DNA of 64,000 nucleotides from NCBI RefSeq assembly GCF_030052815.1, contig NC_079510.1, forward strand, positions 870,288 to 934,287, in the 5' to 3' direction. The notes beneath the pieces are model-generated. The model searched no databases. It was not told where the DNA came from and was given only the letters and a program-made list of their open reading frames with translations. The stretch is from Hevea brasiliensis (Eukaryota; Streptophyta; Magnoliopsida; Malpighiales; Euphorbiaceae). Position 1 is the first letter of the stretch, and each line of letters opens with the position of its first letter. The position numbers were made by a program, and so were the translations under genes. This document shows, piece after piece, positions 11,080-21,420 of this stretch.

Positions 11080-12575
11080 TGATATACTTGAATTGTATAG
11101 ATGTTTTTAAGCACATTTGCATACTATTTCATAGCATTTAGGCAAGCATTTTCATACATAATAGTTGATTTCAATAGTTTTAGTAATTTCTATTATAAAG
11201 CCCTTAATTCCATGTTTTTTGCATCATTTCAGGTGTTTGGGTGAAGCTACAGAAGTATAGGAGTGCAAGAAAAGCTTAGAGGAGTCAAGAGACAGAGAAT
11301 TACTGCTGATACAAAGTACAAGGGTCGTATAAACCAAGCCCTAGACCCGTGTGCCAGAAGAAAGCCAAGAGAATCGATGAGAAACACAAGTACACGGGTC
11401 GTGTAATCAGGCCCATGCAGTTGGCACAGACCTGTGTAACTTTCTGTGCCAAAACAAGATTGCACGATTCTCCTCCAGCAAGTTACACGGCCCTATTTTG
11501 CTGGACCCATGTAGTGACACACAGGCCGTGTACTATGTTGCAGCCAGTTTTATAACTTGAATTTCCCTCCTATTTTCGGATAAAAACGAGACTCCTAAGG
11601 CCCTTTGGACTCAAAGCAACCTAACCCTAGAGCAACTAATATAAATAGAAAAGAAAACATCAAAAGGTGGGGGTGAAAAAAGGGACGATCATCGAGAGTG
11701 TTGCTGAAGGCTGCTGCTGTCGTGCTCTGCATCAGTACCAAAAGAAGTTTTCCAGCTGAAGCTCCACAAGATCAAAGCTACAAACTATCTTCGGTTCCTT
11801 CGTTTCATCTCCCTAGACAGATTTCTATTGCTTTATTTCTTTACATGGTTTTCTTTTTACTGTCTTTACTTTTTATCATGATTTTTGCTGAACTCACCAT
11901 GAGTGAGTAGTTTCCTTATTCTGGATTTAGGAGAGTAATGCTTGTAATTATTATTATGGATGAACATTAGGTTTTATTTACTGGATTTGAGATTCATTTC
12001 TTGATTTAATTTCTTGTGATCCTAATGCATGCTATGTGATGGTACCCACTTAGACATGATTATAGATGTTGATTGAAGGACTGAAAGGTGAAGATTAACA
12101 TTAGAAAATCAAGATCTTGAACCTAGGAATTCTGACCTAGACATAGGCTGATACTTTTATGGAACCTAAAAATTGGTCAAAGGTCTTAAAGGATTTTAGT
12201 TAATTTGATAGCCACGAAAGTAGGGTTTGAATTAATTAAAATACACCCTAGATGCCTTGAGAGAGGATTTAAGATAACTTAGGGCTAATTTCCATTAAGG
12301 AAAATGATCCTCAATTTAGTAAATAAATGAGATAACATCCCTAATAAGATTCAAGTGTGAAATCTTAACTCCAGAATTGTTCCAAAAATAGATTACTTCA
12401 TTTTAAGTTTACCATTCTAGTGTTTAAAGTTAACAACTTCACTCCCTAAACATTCGAAAGCCTAGACAGTCAAAATTGCTGTGTAGATTGGTACTTGCTC
12501 AACAAAAAAAATCCTTGTGGGAACAATACTTGTTAGCGATCCATGCACTTGCGGGGTTGTAAAACCAGGCAAACA
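11080..12575 (+). repeat. TE2 3' LTR, complete
   Basis: 1,496 bp starting TGATATACTT and ending GGCAAACA, immediately followed by resumed TE1 coding sequence. It matches 1030-1849 over its 3' part and the TE13 LTR (59697-61299, opposite strand) over its length. It holds a cluster of TACACGGG/CCCGTGTA motifs at about 11300-11540, upstream of the TATA box. Confidence 0.9.
11640..11648 (+). promoter_or_regulatory. TE2 3' LTR TATA box
   Basis: TATAAATAG, 560 bp into the LTR. The same motif is at the matching place on the minus strand of the TE13 LTR. The truncated 5' LTR begins about 10 bases downstream of this point. Confidence 0.7.
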
Positions 12576-13198
12576 ATATTATAGAAGATTTGTGAAGGGG
12601 TTCTCTCTCATAGTTGCTCCAATGACCAAGTTATTACAAAAGAATGTGAAATTTGGTTAGAACGACAAGTGTCAAGCCAGTTTTGAGAGGCTGAAGGCTA
12701 TGTTGACAGAGGCACCAGTGTTAACATAGCCGGTGTTGGGAAAGGACTTCGTGATCTATAGTGATGCCTCACATAATGGATTAGGGTGTGTTTTGATGCA
12801 AGAGGGAAAAGTGGTCACCTATGTTTCTAGGCAGTTAAGGCCACATGAACAGAACTACCCTACTCATGATCTAGAGCTAGCAGCAATTATCTTCGCACTG
12901 AAGATATGGAGGCATTATTTGTATGGTGAAAAGTGCTACATCTATACATACCACAAAAGTCTAAAATACTTGCCAACCCAGTAGGAGCTCAACCTTAGAC
13001 AGAGGCGATGGATTGAGTTCTTAAAGGACTATGATTGTGTGATAGACTATCATCCTGGGAAGGCAAATGTAGTTGCTGATGCCTTGAGCAGAAAGTCCAT
13101 CATAGCTTTAAGATCACTAAATGCCTGTTTGTCGTTAGCTCAAGATGGAACTATTTTGGCTGAGTTACAAGTGAGGCCAAACCTGCTACAGCAGATAT
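12576..13198 (+). pseudogene. TE1 RNase H (broken)
   Basis: TE1 coding resumes after TE2 with YYRRFVKGFS, the end of the RT connection. RNase H follows: the first catalytic Asp in [15 protein letters not shown] (about 12760), the Glu in [16 protein letters not shown], but the third motif reads TYHKSLKYL where TDHKSLKYL is usual, so a metal-binding Asp is changed to Tyr. The tether ends VADALSRKS at about 13080. Stops lie near 12658, 12727, 12982 and 13197. RNase H normally removes the RNA strand during cDNA synthesis. Confidence 0.88.
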
Positions 13199-14725
13199 AA
13201 GATGGGCAGAAGGTAGATGAAAAATTAATGGCTATTATGGGTAAAATCTCAGAGGAGAAAGAAACTGATTATGAGGTTAAAACCGATAGGTGTCTGTACT
13301 ACAAAAGAAGAGTGTGTGTACCAGATGATGGGGAATTGAAGACTAGTATTCTGAAAGAAGCACACACCAGTGTTTATGCTATGCACCCGGGAAGCCAAAA
13401 AATGTATAATGATCTAAAGCCTCATTATTGGTGGCCTGGTATGAAGAAGGATATAGCTGACTATGTTACTAGGTGCTTGACATGTCAGCAAGTTAAAGCA
13501 GAACATCAAGTTTCATCAGGATTGCTACAGCCTATAAGCATACTTGAATGGAAATGGGACTAGGTTACTATGGATTTTGTCAGTGGTCTACCTTTCACCC
13601 AGAAGAAGCATGATGCAATGTGGGTGATAGTGGATAGATTGACGAAGTCAGCATATTTTCTGCCAGTTAGGACTGACTACTCATTGGAGAAGCTAGCAGA
13701 ATTGTATCTCAGTGAGATAGTTAGACTGCATGGAATCCCACTTTCCATAATATCTGATCGAGACCCAAGGTTTACATTGAGATTTTGGAAGAAGTTGCAA
13801 GAAGCCTTGGGCACACAACTCCACTTTGGCACGGCTTTTCATCCTCAGACGGATGGACAGTTGGAACGAGTAATCCAGGTAAACCTAAAAACTAATTGAA
13901 TTCTTACAAATAATAAATTGAAATGATAGTAACAACGTGAATTATGTGATAGGTCCTTGAGGATATGCTGATGAGTTGTGTCATTGAGTTTGAGGGGAGT
14001 TGGGATAGATACCTCCCACTGGCAGAATTTGCATATAACAATAGCTATCAAGCTAGCATCCAAATAGCCCCGTATGAAGCACTGTATGGGAGGAAGTGTA
14101 GAACCCTAGTGTGTTGGACTGAATTGGGCGAAGATAAGCTGGTAGGACCAGACCTGGTGAAACAGACTGAGGAGAAAGTAAAGTTAATCAAAGCTAATTT
14201 GAAGGTTGCCTCAGATAGACAAAAATCTTATGCCTACTTGAAGAGAAAAGAGATAGAGTATGCAGTTAGCGACAAAGTGTTTCTCAAAGTCTCACCGTAA
14301 AAGAAGGTACTGAGGTTTGGAAGAAAGTTTAAGTTAAGCCATAGGTTCATTGGCCCATATGAAGTCATTGAACGTGTGGGACCAGTGGCCTATCGACTAG
14401 CCTTACCGCCAGAGCTGGATAAAATCCACAATGTGTTCCATGTGTCTATGCTAAGAAGATACCCTTCAGACCCTTCACATGTTATCTCCATGGAAGAGAT
14501 TGAAATTCAACCGGACTTAACATATGCAGAAGAACCCATACGGATCCTAGCTTGGGAAGTGAAGGAAGTGAGAAATAAACAAATTCCACTGGTGAAAGTG
14601 CTTTGGAGGCACCATAATACCAAGGAGGCAACTTAGAAAAGTGAAGAGATGATAAGGTAGCAGTTTCCTCAACTGTTTGCATCAGGTAAATTTCGAGGAC
14701 AAAATTTTTATTAGAGAGAAAGAGC
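13199..14725 (+). pseudogene. TE1 integrase and chromodomain, with intron-like insertion
   Basis: The HHCC zinc domain spans about 13365-13500 (EAHTSVYAMHPGS, CLTCQQVK). The catalytic core keeps Asp in TMDFVSGLPF (about 13572), Asp in IISDRDPRF (about 13755) and Glu in GQLERVIQ (about 13865). The frame is interrupted at 13879-13952 by a 74-bp GT-AG segment, after which VLEDMLMSC resumes. The C-terminal part has MAPYEALYGRKC-like, FKLSHRFIGPYEV and HNVFHVSMLRRY segments. A chromodomain-like end (EEPIRILAWEVKEVRNKQIPL, VKVLWRHHN) at about 14530-14690 carries a Trp-to-stop at 14634. Chromodomains steer chromovirus insertion to heterochromatin. Other stops: 13561 and 14298. Confidence 0.88.
13879..13952 (+). 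other. 74-bp GT-AG intron-like insertion in TE1 integrase
   Basis: The segment begins GTAAAC after CAG and ends GTGATAG before GTCCTT. It is AT-rich, contains in-frame stops, and is not a multiple of three, yet removing exactly GT...AG would continue the integrase frame without gain or loss of a codon. TE9 has the matching codons adjacent (47853/47854) with no insertion. Either a small spliceosomal intron or a chance insertion. Confidence 0.65.
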
Positions 14726-16373
14726 TGTAACATCCTCACTTTAGCTAGTCCGTACGTTCTACTGTTCCGATAACCAATGTCGGTCCAGGTAGCTAGAATA
14801 TCTGGAATTATAATTAGACTAGAGTGAGGAGTTATAAATAAATCAAATAATGATAAAAAAAAATTAAGGAAAATTTTTAGAAATGAAATGCACTAAGGTT
14901 AAATGAGCCGTAGCCCCAGCGATGAGTAACCCTAACGGGAGTGACGGTGAAGGCCGTTAGCAACCCTAGACCTGGGGGAAACCCTGTGAAATAATTTTTG
15001 GGATTTCAAGGAAGGATTATTGAGGTTTCAATGACAATAAATTATTAAGAAAACACAGGGAAAATTAAATCGATCGGTACACACGATTTTAGCTCGTTAA
15101 GCCAAACGGAGGGCATTTTGGTCATTTCGTCTTCAGAGATGATTTTTGACCAACTTGTCCAATTAAGTAAATAAATTATATGACATAAAATGTGAATAAA
15201 TATTATTAAATATTTAATTAAAAATGAATAGAAAGAAGAAAAAAAAGAAATAAATGGATTTATTGCATAAGAATTATGTGATTAAAAGGGCTCCACCAAT
15301 CAAATTATAACAAGCATTATGAAATCAATTTAAAAAGAGTTAAATGGGGTAAAAATAAAAAGAAAAATCTTCTATCTTCTCTCTTCCTTCTTCAATCGAA
15401 TTCCTCTCTCTCTCTTATCTCCATTGATGACTTTCCTTCTTTCTAAATTTTCTTTATAAACACCCCCCCAAAATCACTTGCTCCTTTCACTAAAACTCCT
15501 CCTTCCAACTAGAGCAAGCTTGAGGCAGCAAAAAGAAAGAAAAATCAAGAAGTTTTGTAATCTAGGGAAACTCTCCAACAAAGGTTAGTGTCAATTAATC
15601 CTTTAAACTTTGTATATGCATCATTAGGAGTATGAATTGATCCATTGATTGTATGTGTTTGAAGAATTGAAATGATAGAGTTAGGGCTTAGGCATAAATT
15701 TGAGATTTTGCTCATGTATTGGTGAAAGGAAGTTCTAATGGTCAATTAGTGACCATTTGGCTATGTGTGATTAGGAAATGAAGGGATTTGTGCTATGGAA
15801 ATTGAAGTTAGGTATGCTGCCTAGTGTGACCTGCAGGACTAGGTGTGAGTCCAGTAGATTTGGACAGCTATAACTGGAGTTGTGTAGGTTCAATTGGTGC
15901 AGGGCCAATTGGACATGAAATTAGATACATAATGGCATAACTTTGATGAAGGAACCCTACTCAGAAAATCACAATAGATTAACCTAAAAATTGACCAAAT
16001 CCTGGTACCATTCATTCTGCCTGGGCAAAATGACCAAATGAACAGTTTTTGTTCAAATGGTCATAACTCGGTGTAGAAATGTCCAATTGACCTGAAATTT
16101 ATATCAATGAAAAGCTTAGACAATTTAGAACAACTTTCATGAAGAACACCAAACTAAATTCTGACCATAACCCATCTGAATTGCTAACCAAAGTCAGGGT
16201 ATCAAAATTGCCAGAACCATTTTTGCTTAAAAATTTTGGGTAGATGCCAATCCGGCCAGTCCTAAATAAATTAGCATAACTTTAGCTAGAAAATTTCAAA
16301 TGGAGTGATTCGAAAAGAGAATTAAATAAGACACATAAAGGAACAACTTTGATTAAGAACATTTGGCAAAATT
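14726..16373 (+). repeat. TE1 3' LTR, left part
   Basis: It starts TGTAACATCC after a weak purine tract (AGAGAGAAAGAGC, about 14713-14725). The first 250 bp closely resemble the TE9 LTR start at 48678, including the CCGTACGTTCTACTG block. It holds a leader with repeated CATAACT and GACCTGAAATTT motifs (15850-16330) and is broken at AAATT by TE3. Confidence 0.85.
15455..15460 (+). promoter_or_regulatory. TE1 LTR TATA box (putative)
   Basis: TATAAA in the context TCTTTATAAACACCC, about 730 bp into the LTR, preceded by a CT-rich stretch at 15370-15440. Position and context suit an LTR promoter; there is no independent evidence. Confidence 0.5.
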
Positions 16374-16896
16374 TGTAACACCCGAACCTCCGAGTTATGA
16401 ATAGTACCATTTTTGGTCCGTGACTAATACTATTCAAAGACACCTTGAGGACAAAAAATAAATAGAAAATTAATTGAGATAGACACAATAAAAATTCTAG
16501 TGAACAAAAAAGCTAAGGACTCATCGCGTATTATAAAAAGAAGGATTATGACCCGATGAGGGGCATTTTGGTCAATTCACCTCAAGAGTTGACTTTTGAC
16601 CAAAATGTCAATTAAATTAAATGAAATTAATAAATTGAATTATGGGGTAAAAATTGAAGAAAAATTCAAGTAAAAATATATAAGGGAAAATTTATGAAAT
16701 GAAAACTTAAACTTTCATTTCCATTATGACAAAATTAAAATAAAAGACTTATGGGCTTTTGATAGTTAAATTTAATTATTTAATTAAAAGGAAAAATTAA
16801 GTGTAAATGTAAAAAAAAAAAAAGGAATAAAAATTTAAGTTTAATTATCCTTATGACACAATTAAAATTTATAATTTTAATAAACTAATTTTGGGG

Positions 16897-16900
<4 letters not shown>

Positions 16901-16940
<40 letters not shown>
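16901..16940. repeat. (AT)n microsatellite
   Basis: About 20 AT units in the TE3 left LTR, running directly into the putative TATA box. Confidence 0.95.

Positions 16941-16943
<3 letters not shown>
16936..16943 (+). promoter_or_regulatory. TE3 left LTR TATA box (putative)
   Basis: TATAAATA at the end of the AT microsatellite, about 560 bp into the LTR and upstream of a CT-rich stretch at 16950-17050. The microsatellite makes the exact box uncertain. Confidence 0.45.
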
Positions 16944-16944
<1 letters not shown>

Positions 16945-17759
16945 GAAGACAATTGTCTTCTTCATTTCTTTTTTTTTCATAAGATGCCACCACCCTCTCC
17001 TCTCTCTTCCTCTCTCTCTTTTTCTCTTCTTCTTCCACTTCTTCCCCTCATTGATTTCCCCTCCCAAGTTTTAATTCCCTTAAATTCCCTTCATAAATTC
17101 CATAGCCCACTAAAAGAAAACATCAAAGAGATCTTTGATTGAGAGATTAAAAGCAAGGAGAATAAGAATTGGAAGAAAAGTGAAGTTGGAAAGAAATCAA
17201 CAAGAGGTAAGTTTCTTTTCATATTAGATTAGTTGTATAAACTTGGAATGAAGTTAATTTATGATGAAATTTCATAAGAAAATGAAAGAAAACATGTATG
17301 GAACATAAACTAGGGTTTTGGCCAAATGGGAGAAAAATTAGGGTTTGATGTATTTTTAGTTAAATTGATGATAAATCTAAGTTAAAGTGAAGTAGTATGC
17401 ATAATTAGAAGTAGTAAGATTTCATGGGATTGCATAAATTGAATTATGGAAGATTAGGGTTCATGGGGAAATTGGGTTTTGATACTAGAGAGTGAAGTTG
17501 GTGTGTGTAGTCTTAAATTATGATCATTTGAGGTTTATTTAGTTTGAATTGACATTGGGTTGATGAATGGAAGTAATGAAATGGTAGGATTAGGGAAAAT
17601 TACAAACTTTGGTGTTTAAAAATTGTGGGGTTTGTGCTAGGAAGTGCCATTGATGTGTCAATGCTAAATTAAAGTCATTTTGGGTGAATTAAATGTGAAT
17701 TGATGTTGGTTAATGGAAGCAATTGAAGAAATGAAAAATTGAACTTAAGGCAAAATTTT

Positions 17760-18530
17760 GCACACTGATATCAGTGTGTTTGGAAGCCCATAACTTAAGC
17801 TACACAACTCCAATTGTTATGAAACCAATTGGAAATGAAACTTAAGACATAGGGCTAGAATTTTCATGAAGATATCTTGCCCCGAAAATGACCTTAAGCT
17901 ACCCGAAATGAGCCTTGAAATGGGAGATAAAATTCTGGAACCTGCAGAATTATGAACGCGAACAGTAAAGTTTAAACAGCCATAACTCTCTCTAGAAAAC
18001 ACTAATTTACGTGATTCTTAAACCGATGTAAACCTAAGATATATTAGAACATTTCATATGAAGAATGTTAGGCCAAATTATGAACTTAACTCAATCAAAT
18101 TGCGGAACGAATTTGGGTCACCGAATCTGCCAGAATCTGGGCACCTAAAATTGACCAAATGAACAGTAAACTTTGCAAGGCTATAACTCTCTCTAGAAAA
18201 TTTCAATTTTGGCGATTCTTGAACCGATGGAAACCTAAGACATAGTAGAACATTTCCTATGAAGAACATTTCATATGAAGAACATTAGACCAAATTATGG
18301 ACTTAACTTGATCAAATTGCTGAATGAAGTTGGATTGATAAATCTGCCAGAACTAAATCTGCAACATGAACAGTGACGTGAACAGTAATTGTGTTTTAGA
18401 TATAACTTGAGCTACACAGATCCGAATTAGGTGATTAAAAAAGGAAAATAAAGTTAAGACCTAAATGAACAATTTTCATGAAGAACACCTCACCAAATTA
18501 TGATCAAAACTAGGTACAAATTGGGTTCAA
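17760..18530 (+). repeat. Degenerate leader repeats in TE3 left LTR
   Basis: At least four units of roughly 130-205 bp, each with CATAACT/TATAACT, a GATTCTTGAACC or GAAATGAAA segment, AAGACATAG, GAACATTTC-ATGAAGAA and CCAAATTATGA. The clearest pair is about 17960-18120 and 18168-18320. Units of the same pattern occur in the LTRs of TE1, TE6, TE9 and, inverted, TE5, TE8 and TE12. Confidence 0.75.
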
Positions 18531-19398
18531 AAATTGGGGCACCAAGCTGTCCCAAAACCAAAATATTCTAAAATTTTCAAAGCTAACTTGGGATGCATTA
18601 GACATGCATGTAATGAGTTCTTGGTAGCAATTGAGATTGGTATTGAGGTATTCTATTTGTGTATTTTTAGCAGAAAAAGAAGTTGGAACGGACAAGGAGA
18701 AGTAGGTAACAAGGAAGGAGAATTATTGAAGGTTTGTGCACAACTAACCTTTTTCTTTGTTTTAGCTTCGTAAATTGATTTGAATGAGTTTATTTGAATG
18801 AGTTTGATTTGAAATGAGTTTATTTTGAATGAGGTATGTTTTTCTCTTGTATTTGAGGAATTTGTGTGTTGCCATCCCTTTTATGGGTTTTATGATGATT
18901 TGAATATGTTATTGTTTTGCAAACGTGATTATTGATTTAGAAACTCTTGAAAGTTATTTTGAAACCACAGTTAGCATGACAGTCCCTTTGGAACTCCCCA
19001 GTAGTAACGGCTACTTGGGGTTTTATAACTGATATTGATTATATCTCCCATTAATAATGGTTAGTGGGGTAAGACTACATGAGTACTCATTAACTAGCTA
19101 GCCCTTCCCTCATTAATAACGGTTAGTGAGGTTGAGATTACTTTGTCGTGGTGTACAACACGGCACTGATCGTGAAATTTTGTGTCATGGCCTGAACTGC
19201 GTGTTGATGTTGGCAACACTAATGCTTTGTGAATTGTGATTTATGAAGTATGATTTCTCATTTGAAATGTTATTCCAATAAATGGCTCTTATGAACTTAG
19301 AACTATTGTGAAGTTTTCATGCTTAAGAAAAATGTGATTTATTATGCTTTGACAAATTGTGTTTTACCTTAAGTTTTAAAGTTATTAGTTGTGCACCA

Positions 19399-19415
19399 CT
19401 GAGTGATATACTCAG
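19399..19415 (+). other. LTR hairpin, TE3 copy
   Basis: CTGAGT-GATAT-ACTCAG, 6-bp stem, after GTGCACCA and before CGATAGC. Confidence 0.65.
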
Positions 19416-19898
19416 CGATAGCTTCTTTATGCTGTCGCAGGTAAGGGAAACGAGAAGGCTGCCGAGTGAGAGACTTGAAAGCAGCATTTTGGTATTGTTT
19501 GTGGGTATATATTGTAGTTATACCCCTGTAATTTCCTTTTGATGTATTTTACACCTATATGCATGGATGTACGGACATTGAGCGGTTTGTATTTAAAAGC
19601 ATTGCATTGCTATCACATTTTGAGTTTGTAACTATTTTGCATTTTACTTTGAGACTTATAAAAATGTAACTTTTGTAATATTTAGTTTATCATTATTTCC
19701 AATGAATGTTTACATGGAATTTCAACTATTCTCATATAGTTTTCCGCAAAAGAATTGATAAGATAAAAAGCTATGGTTTGTTTTAAAATCCTTTGTAGCA
19801 TAACTAATGGGTTATCGGTAGGTGGAGTTCGGTGATTTATTAGGTATGCTACGGAAATATGTCATGCCTTACAAGGGATAAGGTGTGACATGTTTTAG

Positions 19899-19910
19899 TG
19901 GTATAAGAGC
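19899..19910 (+). other. TE3 primer-binding site (tRNA-Met type)
   Basis: TGGTATAAGAGC, one change from the tRNA-iMet PBS TGGTATCAGAGC, eight bases after the left LTR end, the same spacing and same TGTTTTAG spacer as in TE6. Sequence to the left is gypsy-type and to the right is TRIM-type. Confidence 0.8.
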
Positions 19911-19971
19911 CGCTTTGCGTGCAACCTTGGGCGATGGTGGGGCAAACCTCAGCGAGGACGCTGAGTCCCAT

Positions 19972-19984
19972 AAGGGGGGTGGAT
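19972..19984 (+). other. TE3 polypurine tract
   Basis: AAGGGGGGTGGAT directly before the right LTR start TGTAACACCC. Confidence 0.8.
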
Positions 19985-20136
19985 TGTAACACCCTAGGCA
20001 AATCCCACATCGGTAAAACACGGGAGAGATGCTGGGTTTATAAAGTTGGCTGTTCGTAACTCCTAGTAACGCGTTTTAAAACCATGAGGGCTTCGGCCCA
20101 GAGAGGACAATATCACTAGTGGGTCGGGCCGTTACA
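19985..20136 (+). repeat. TE3 right LTR, 152-bp TRIM type
   Basis: It starts TGTAACACCCTAGG, contains ATCCCACATCGGT, and ends GGGCCGTTACA. A short LTR with such a small interior is the hallmark of terminal-repeat retrotransposons in miniature. No second copy of this LTR is found to the left of the PBS. Confidence 0.8.
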
Positions 20137-21420
20137 AAATTCTCATTGTAGAATTGCCTAATGGAATAGTGAACTCTAGCACCCAAGACTAAAATTTTTG
20201 ATTTATTTCCTATTGGTTTTAATTATTGATTGGCAACCAATGCCAACACTTTTGTGAACCAAAATACTCAAGTGAATAGTGACCTCTACATTACAAAAAT
20301 AAATAATTAAATCATTAACTATGTAAAATGCCCTAGTATGCCTAGAATAATTGGTTTGGATAGGTTGGCATGCTAATAGGGTTCTGTTAGCAGTACTGCA
20401 TATGGCTTCATGCCATTCTGTGTTTTATAGCCTTATGTGCCATTCTGCGATATAATAGCCTTTGGCTATTTTGATTGAGATTACTATACTTGGTTTCATG
20501 CCTCATAATTATTACAACTTATTAGTTGTTCTGTTACACACCGAGAGACACAATGTGACCGATGGTATGACGGCCCGAGGTACTTGGTACCCAGTGCCAG
20601 TTTACCCGTTTATCCAGTCCAGTCAACTAGTATAGGTTACTTGGGCAATCAAAATATATCTTACCAAATTTTAATCAAATAATTAATATAAAAAGTATCA
20701 GATTACTACAAATAATTGCCAAAAACTCAATCTGTATAAAATGTCAGTATACACTCTGCATGTTTATTTCATTCTAGTTATTTTATTATTGGCACCACTA
20801 AGCAGTATTGCTTAGCGCGTTGCTTTTGCCATGCATAGGTACAGGAGACACGGAGTGTGAGCCCAGTAGACCTCAGACTGGGTGAGAGTCAGATCTGCCA
20901 GTGTCCTGTGTCACCTTTCATCCGCAATGTATTTTGGTAGGGCACTAAGATTCTTTTTTGTATTTTTGTAAATTGTATTTTGTATTTAGGTCTTTATGTT
21001 ATCATGTAAATTATAAACTCTTGTATCATTTTATATTGTAAATTAATGAAAATTAAGTATTGCCTTCATAAGAGTTCAAATTAAATTATTTATAATATGG
21101 ATTGAATGAATGAAAATTGTTGAGAAATATTGAGATAATATTGATTATTTGGACTTGTGAATGATTGGAAAAATATTTGGAAGCGTTTTCCACAGGTTCC
21201 GAAGAACTGTTTTCTCCATTTTTAGTCGACACTTTGCCGGATTTTCTGAAAAATCTTCAGAACCTTCAATAAATTTAAAATTTCAATAAATAATGTAAAT
21301 GATATCAATTTCATAAGTTTCACTTAGTGACCCATAAATAAATAAATTTTGAAATGATAAATATCAATGAGTTAAGATTTGGTGTTCCGGCACACTGTGT
21401 GGCATATCTTTCTCAGCGTT
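20137..21420 (+). repeat. TE1 3' LTR, right part (3' end lost)
   Basis: The TE1 LTR continues after one copy of AAATT. It contains TTTGGATAGGTTGGCATGC, the GGCCCGAGGTACTTGGTA block (20572-20589), the hairpin at 20798, and a TTGTATTTTTGTAAATTG tract (about 20957) that suits 3'-end formation. Similarity to the TE9 LTR fades at about 21420, roughly 40 bp before the expected end. Confidence 0.82.
20798..20815 (+). other. LTR hairpin, TE1 copy
   Basis: CTAAGCA-GTAT-TGCTTAG, 7-bp perfect stem, after GCACCA and before CGCG. Confidence 0.65.

Larger units (their letters stand above)
1030..12575 (+). mobile_element. TE2: Athila-like Ty3/gypsy retrotransposon nested in TE1
   Basis: An 11.5-kb element with LTRs at 1030-1849 (5' end truncated) and 11080-12575, a tRNA-Asp-type primer-binding site at 1856, gag-pro-pol at 1998-7420 and an extra ORF at 8254-9530. 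Order, PBS type, RT style (FMDDFSIYG) and the post-integrase ORF match the Athila lineage. It interrupts TE1 between RT and the region just before RNase H: TE1 reading resumes at 12576 with YYRRFVKGFS. No target duplication can be scored because the left end is deleted. The many stops, two frameshifts and LTR differences indicate an old copy. Confidence 0.88.
16374..19890 (+). repeat. TE3 left LTR, gypsy type
   Basis: It starts TGTAACACCCG and ends GGTGTGACA, like the TE6 LTR, with which it shares the TCGTGGTGTACAACACGGCA block (19146-19165), the hairpin at 19399 and the terminal GTCATGCCTTAC segment. It diverges strongly elsewhere, so it belongs to a related but different LTR subfamily. Confidence 0.85.
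16374..20136 (+). mobile_element. TE3: hybrid element, gypsy LTR left and TRIM interior/LTR right
   Basis: It is bounded by TG...CA ends and by a perfect 5-bp duplication AAATT (16369-16373 and 20137-20141) in the TE1 LTR. The left 3,517 bp are a gypsy LTR of the TE6/TE8 type. Next come TGTTTTAG and a tRNA-Met PBS, about 60 bp of TRIM-type interior, a polypurine tract, and a 152-bp LTR that is not the same sequence as the left LTR, though both start TGTAACACCC. No coding sequence is present. A normal LTR element would have matching LTRs. Confidence 0.75.
1..21420 (+). mobile_element. TE1: Tekay-like Ty3/gypsy chromovirus, interrupted twice
   Basis: The 5' half of this element lies before the window. 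Visible parts are protease C-terminus and RT (1-1029), RNase H, integrase and chromodomain (12576-14690), and a 3' LTR (14726-16373 plus 20137-21420). Gene order PR-RT-RH-INT-chromodomain and the FIDDILVYS active-site segment are those of plant chromoviruses, and the very long LTR fits the Tekay/Del group. TE2 sits inside its RT/RNase H region with about 61 codons of TE1 missing at the junction (judged against TE9). TE3 sits inside its LTR. The LTR loses similarity to the TE9 LTR at about 21420, so its real 3' end is gone. Confidence 0.85.

Noticed and set aside
18510..18773. Short overlapping frames on both strands in the TE3 LTR
   Set aside because: Inside an LTR, no conserved counterpart in related LTRs and no recognisable domain.
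19890..19985. TGGTATAAGAGC region considered as part of a tRNA gene
   Set aside because: Only the 3'-end-complementary PBS is present; there is no cloverleaf and a polypurine tract and LTR follow at TRIM spacing.
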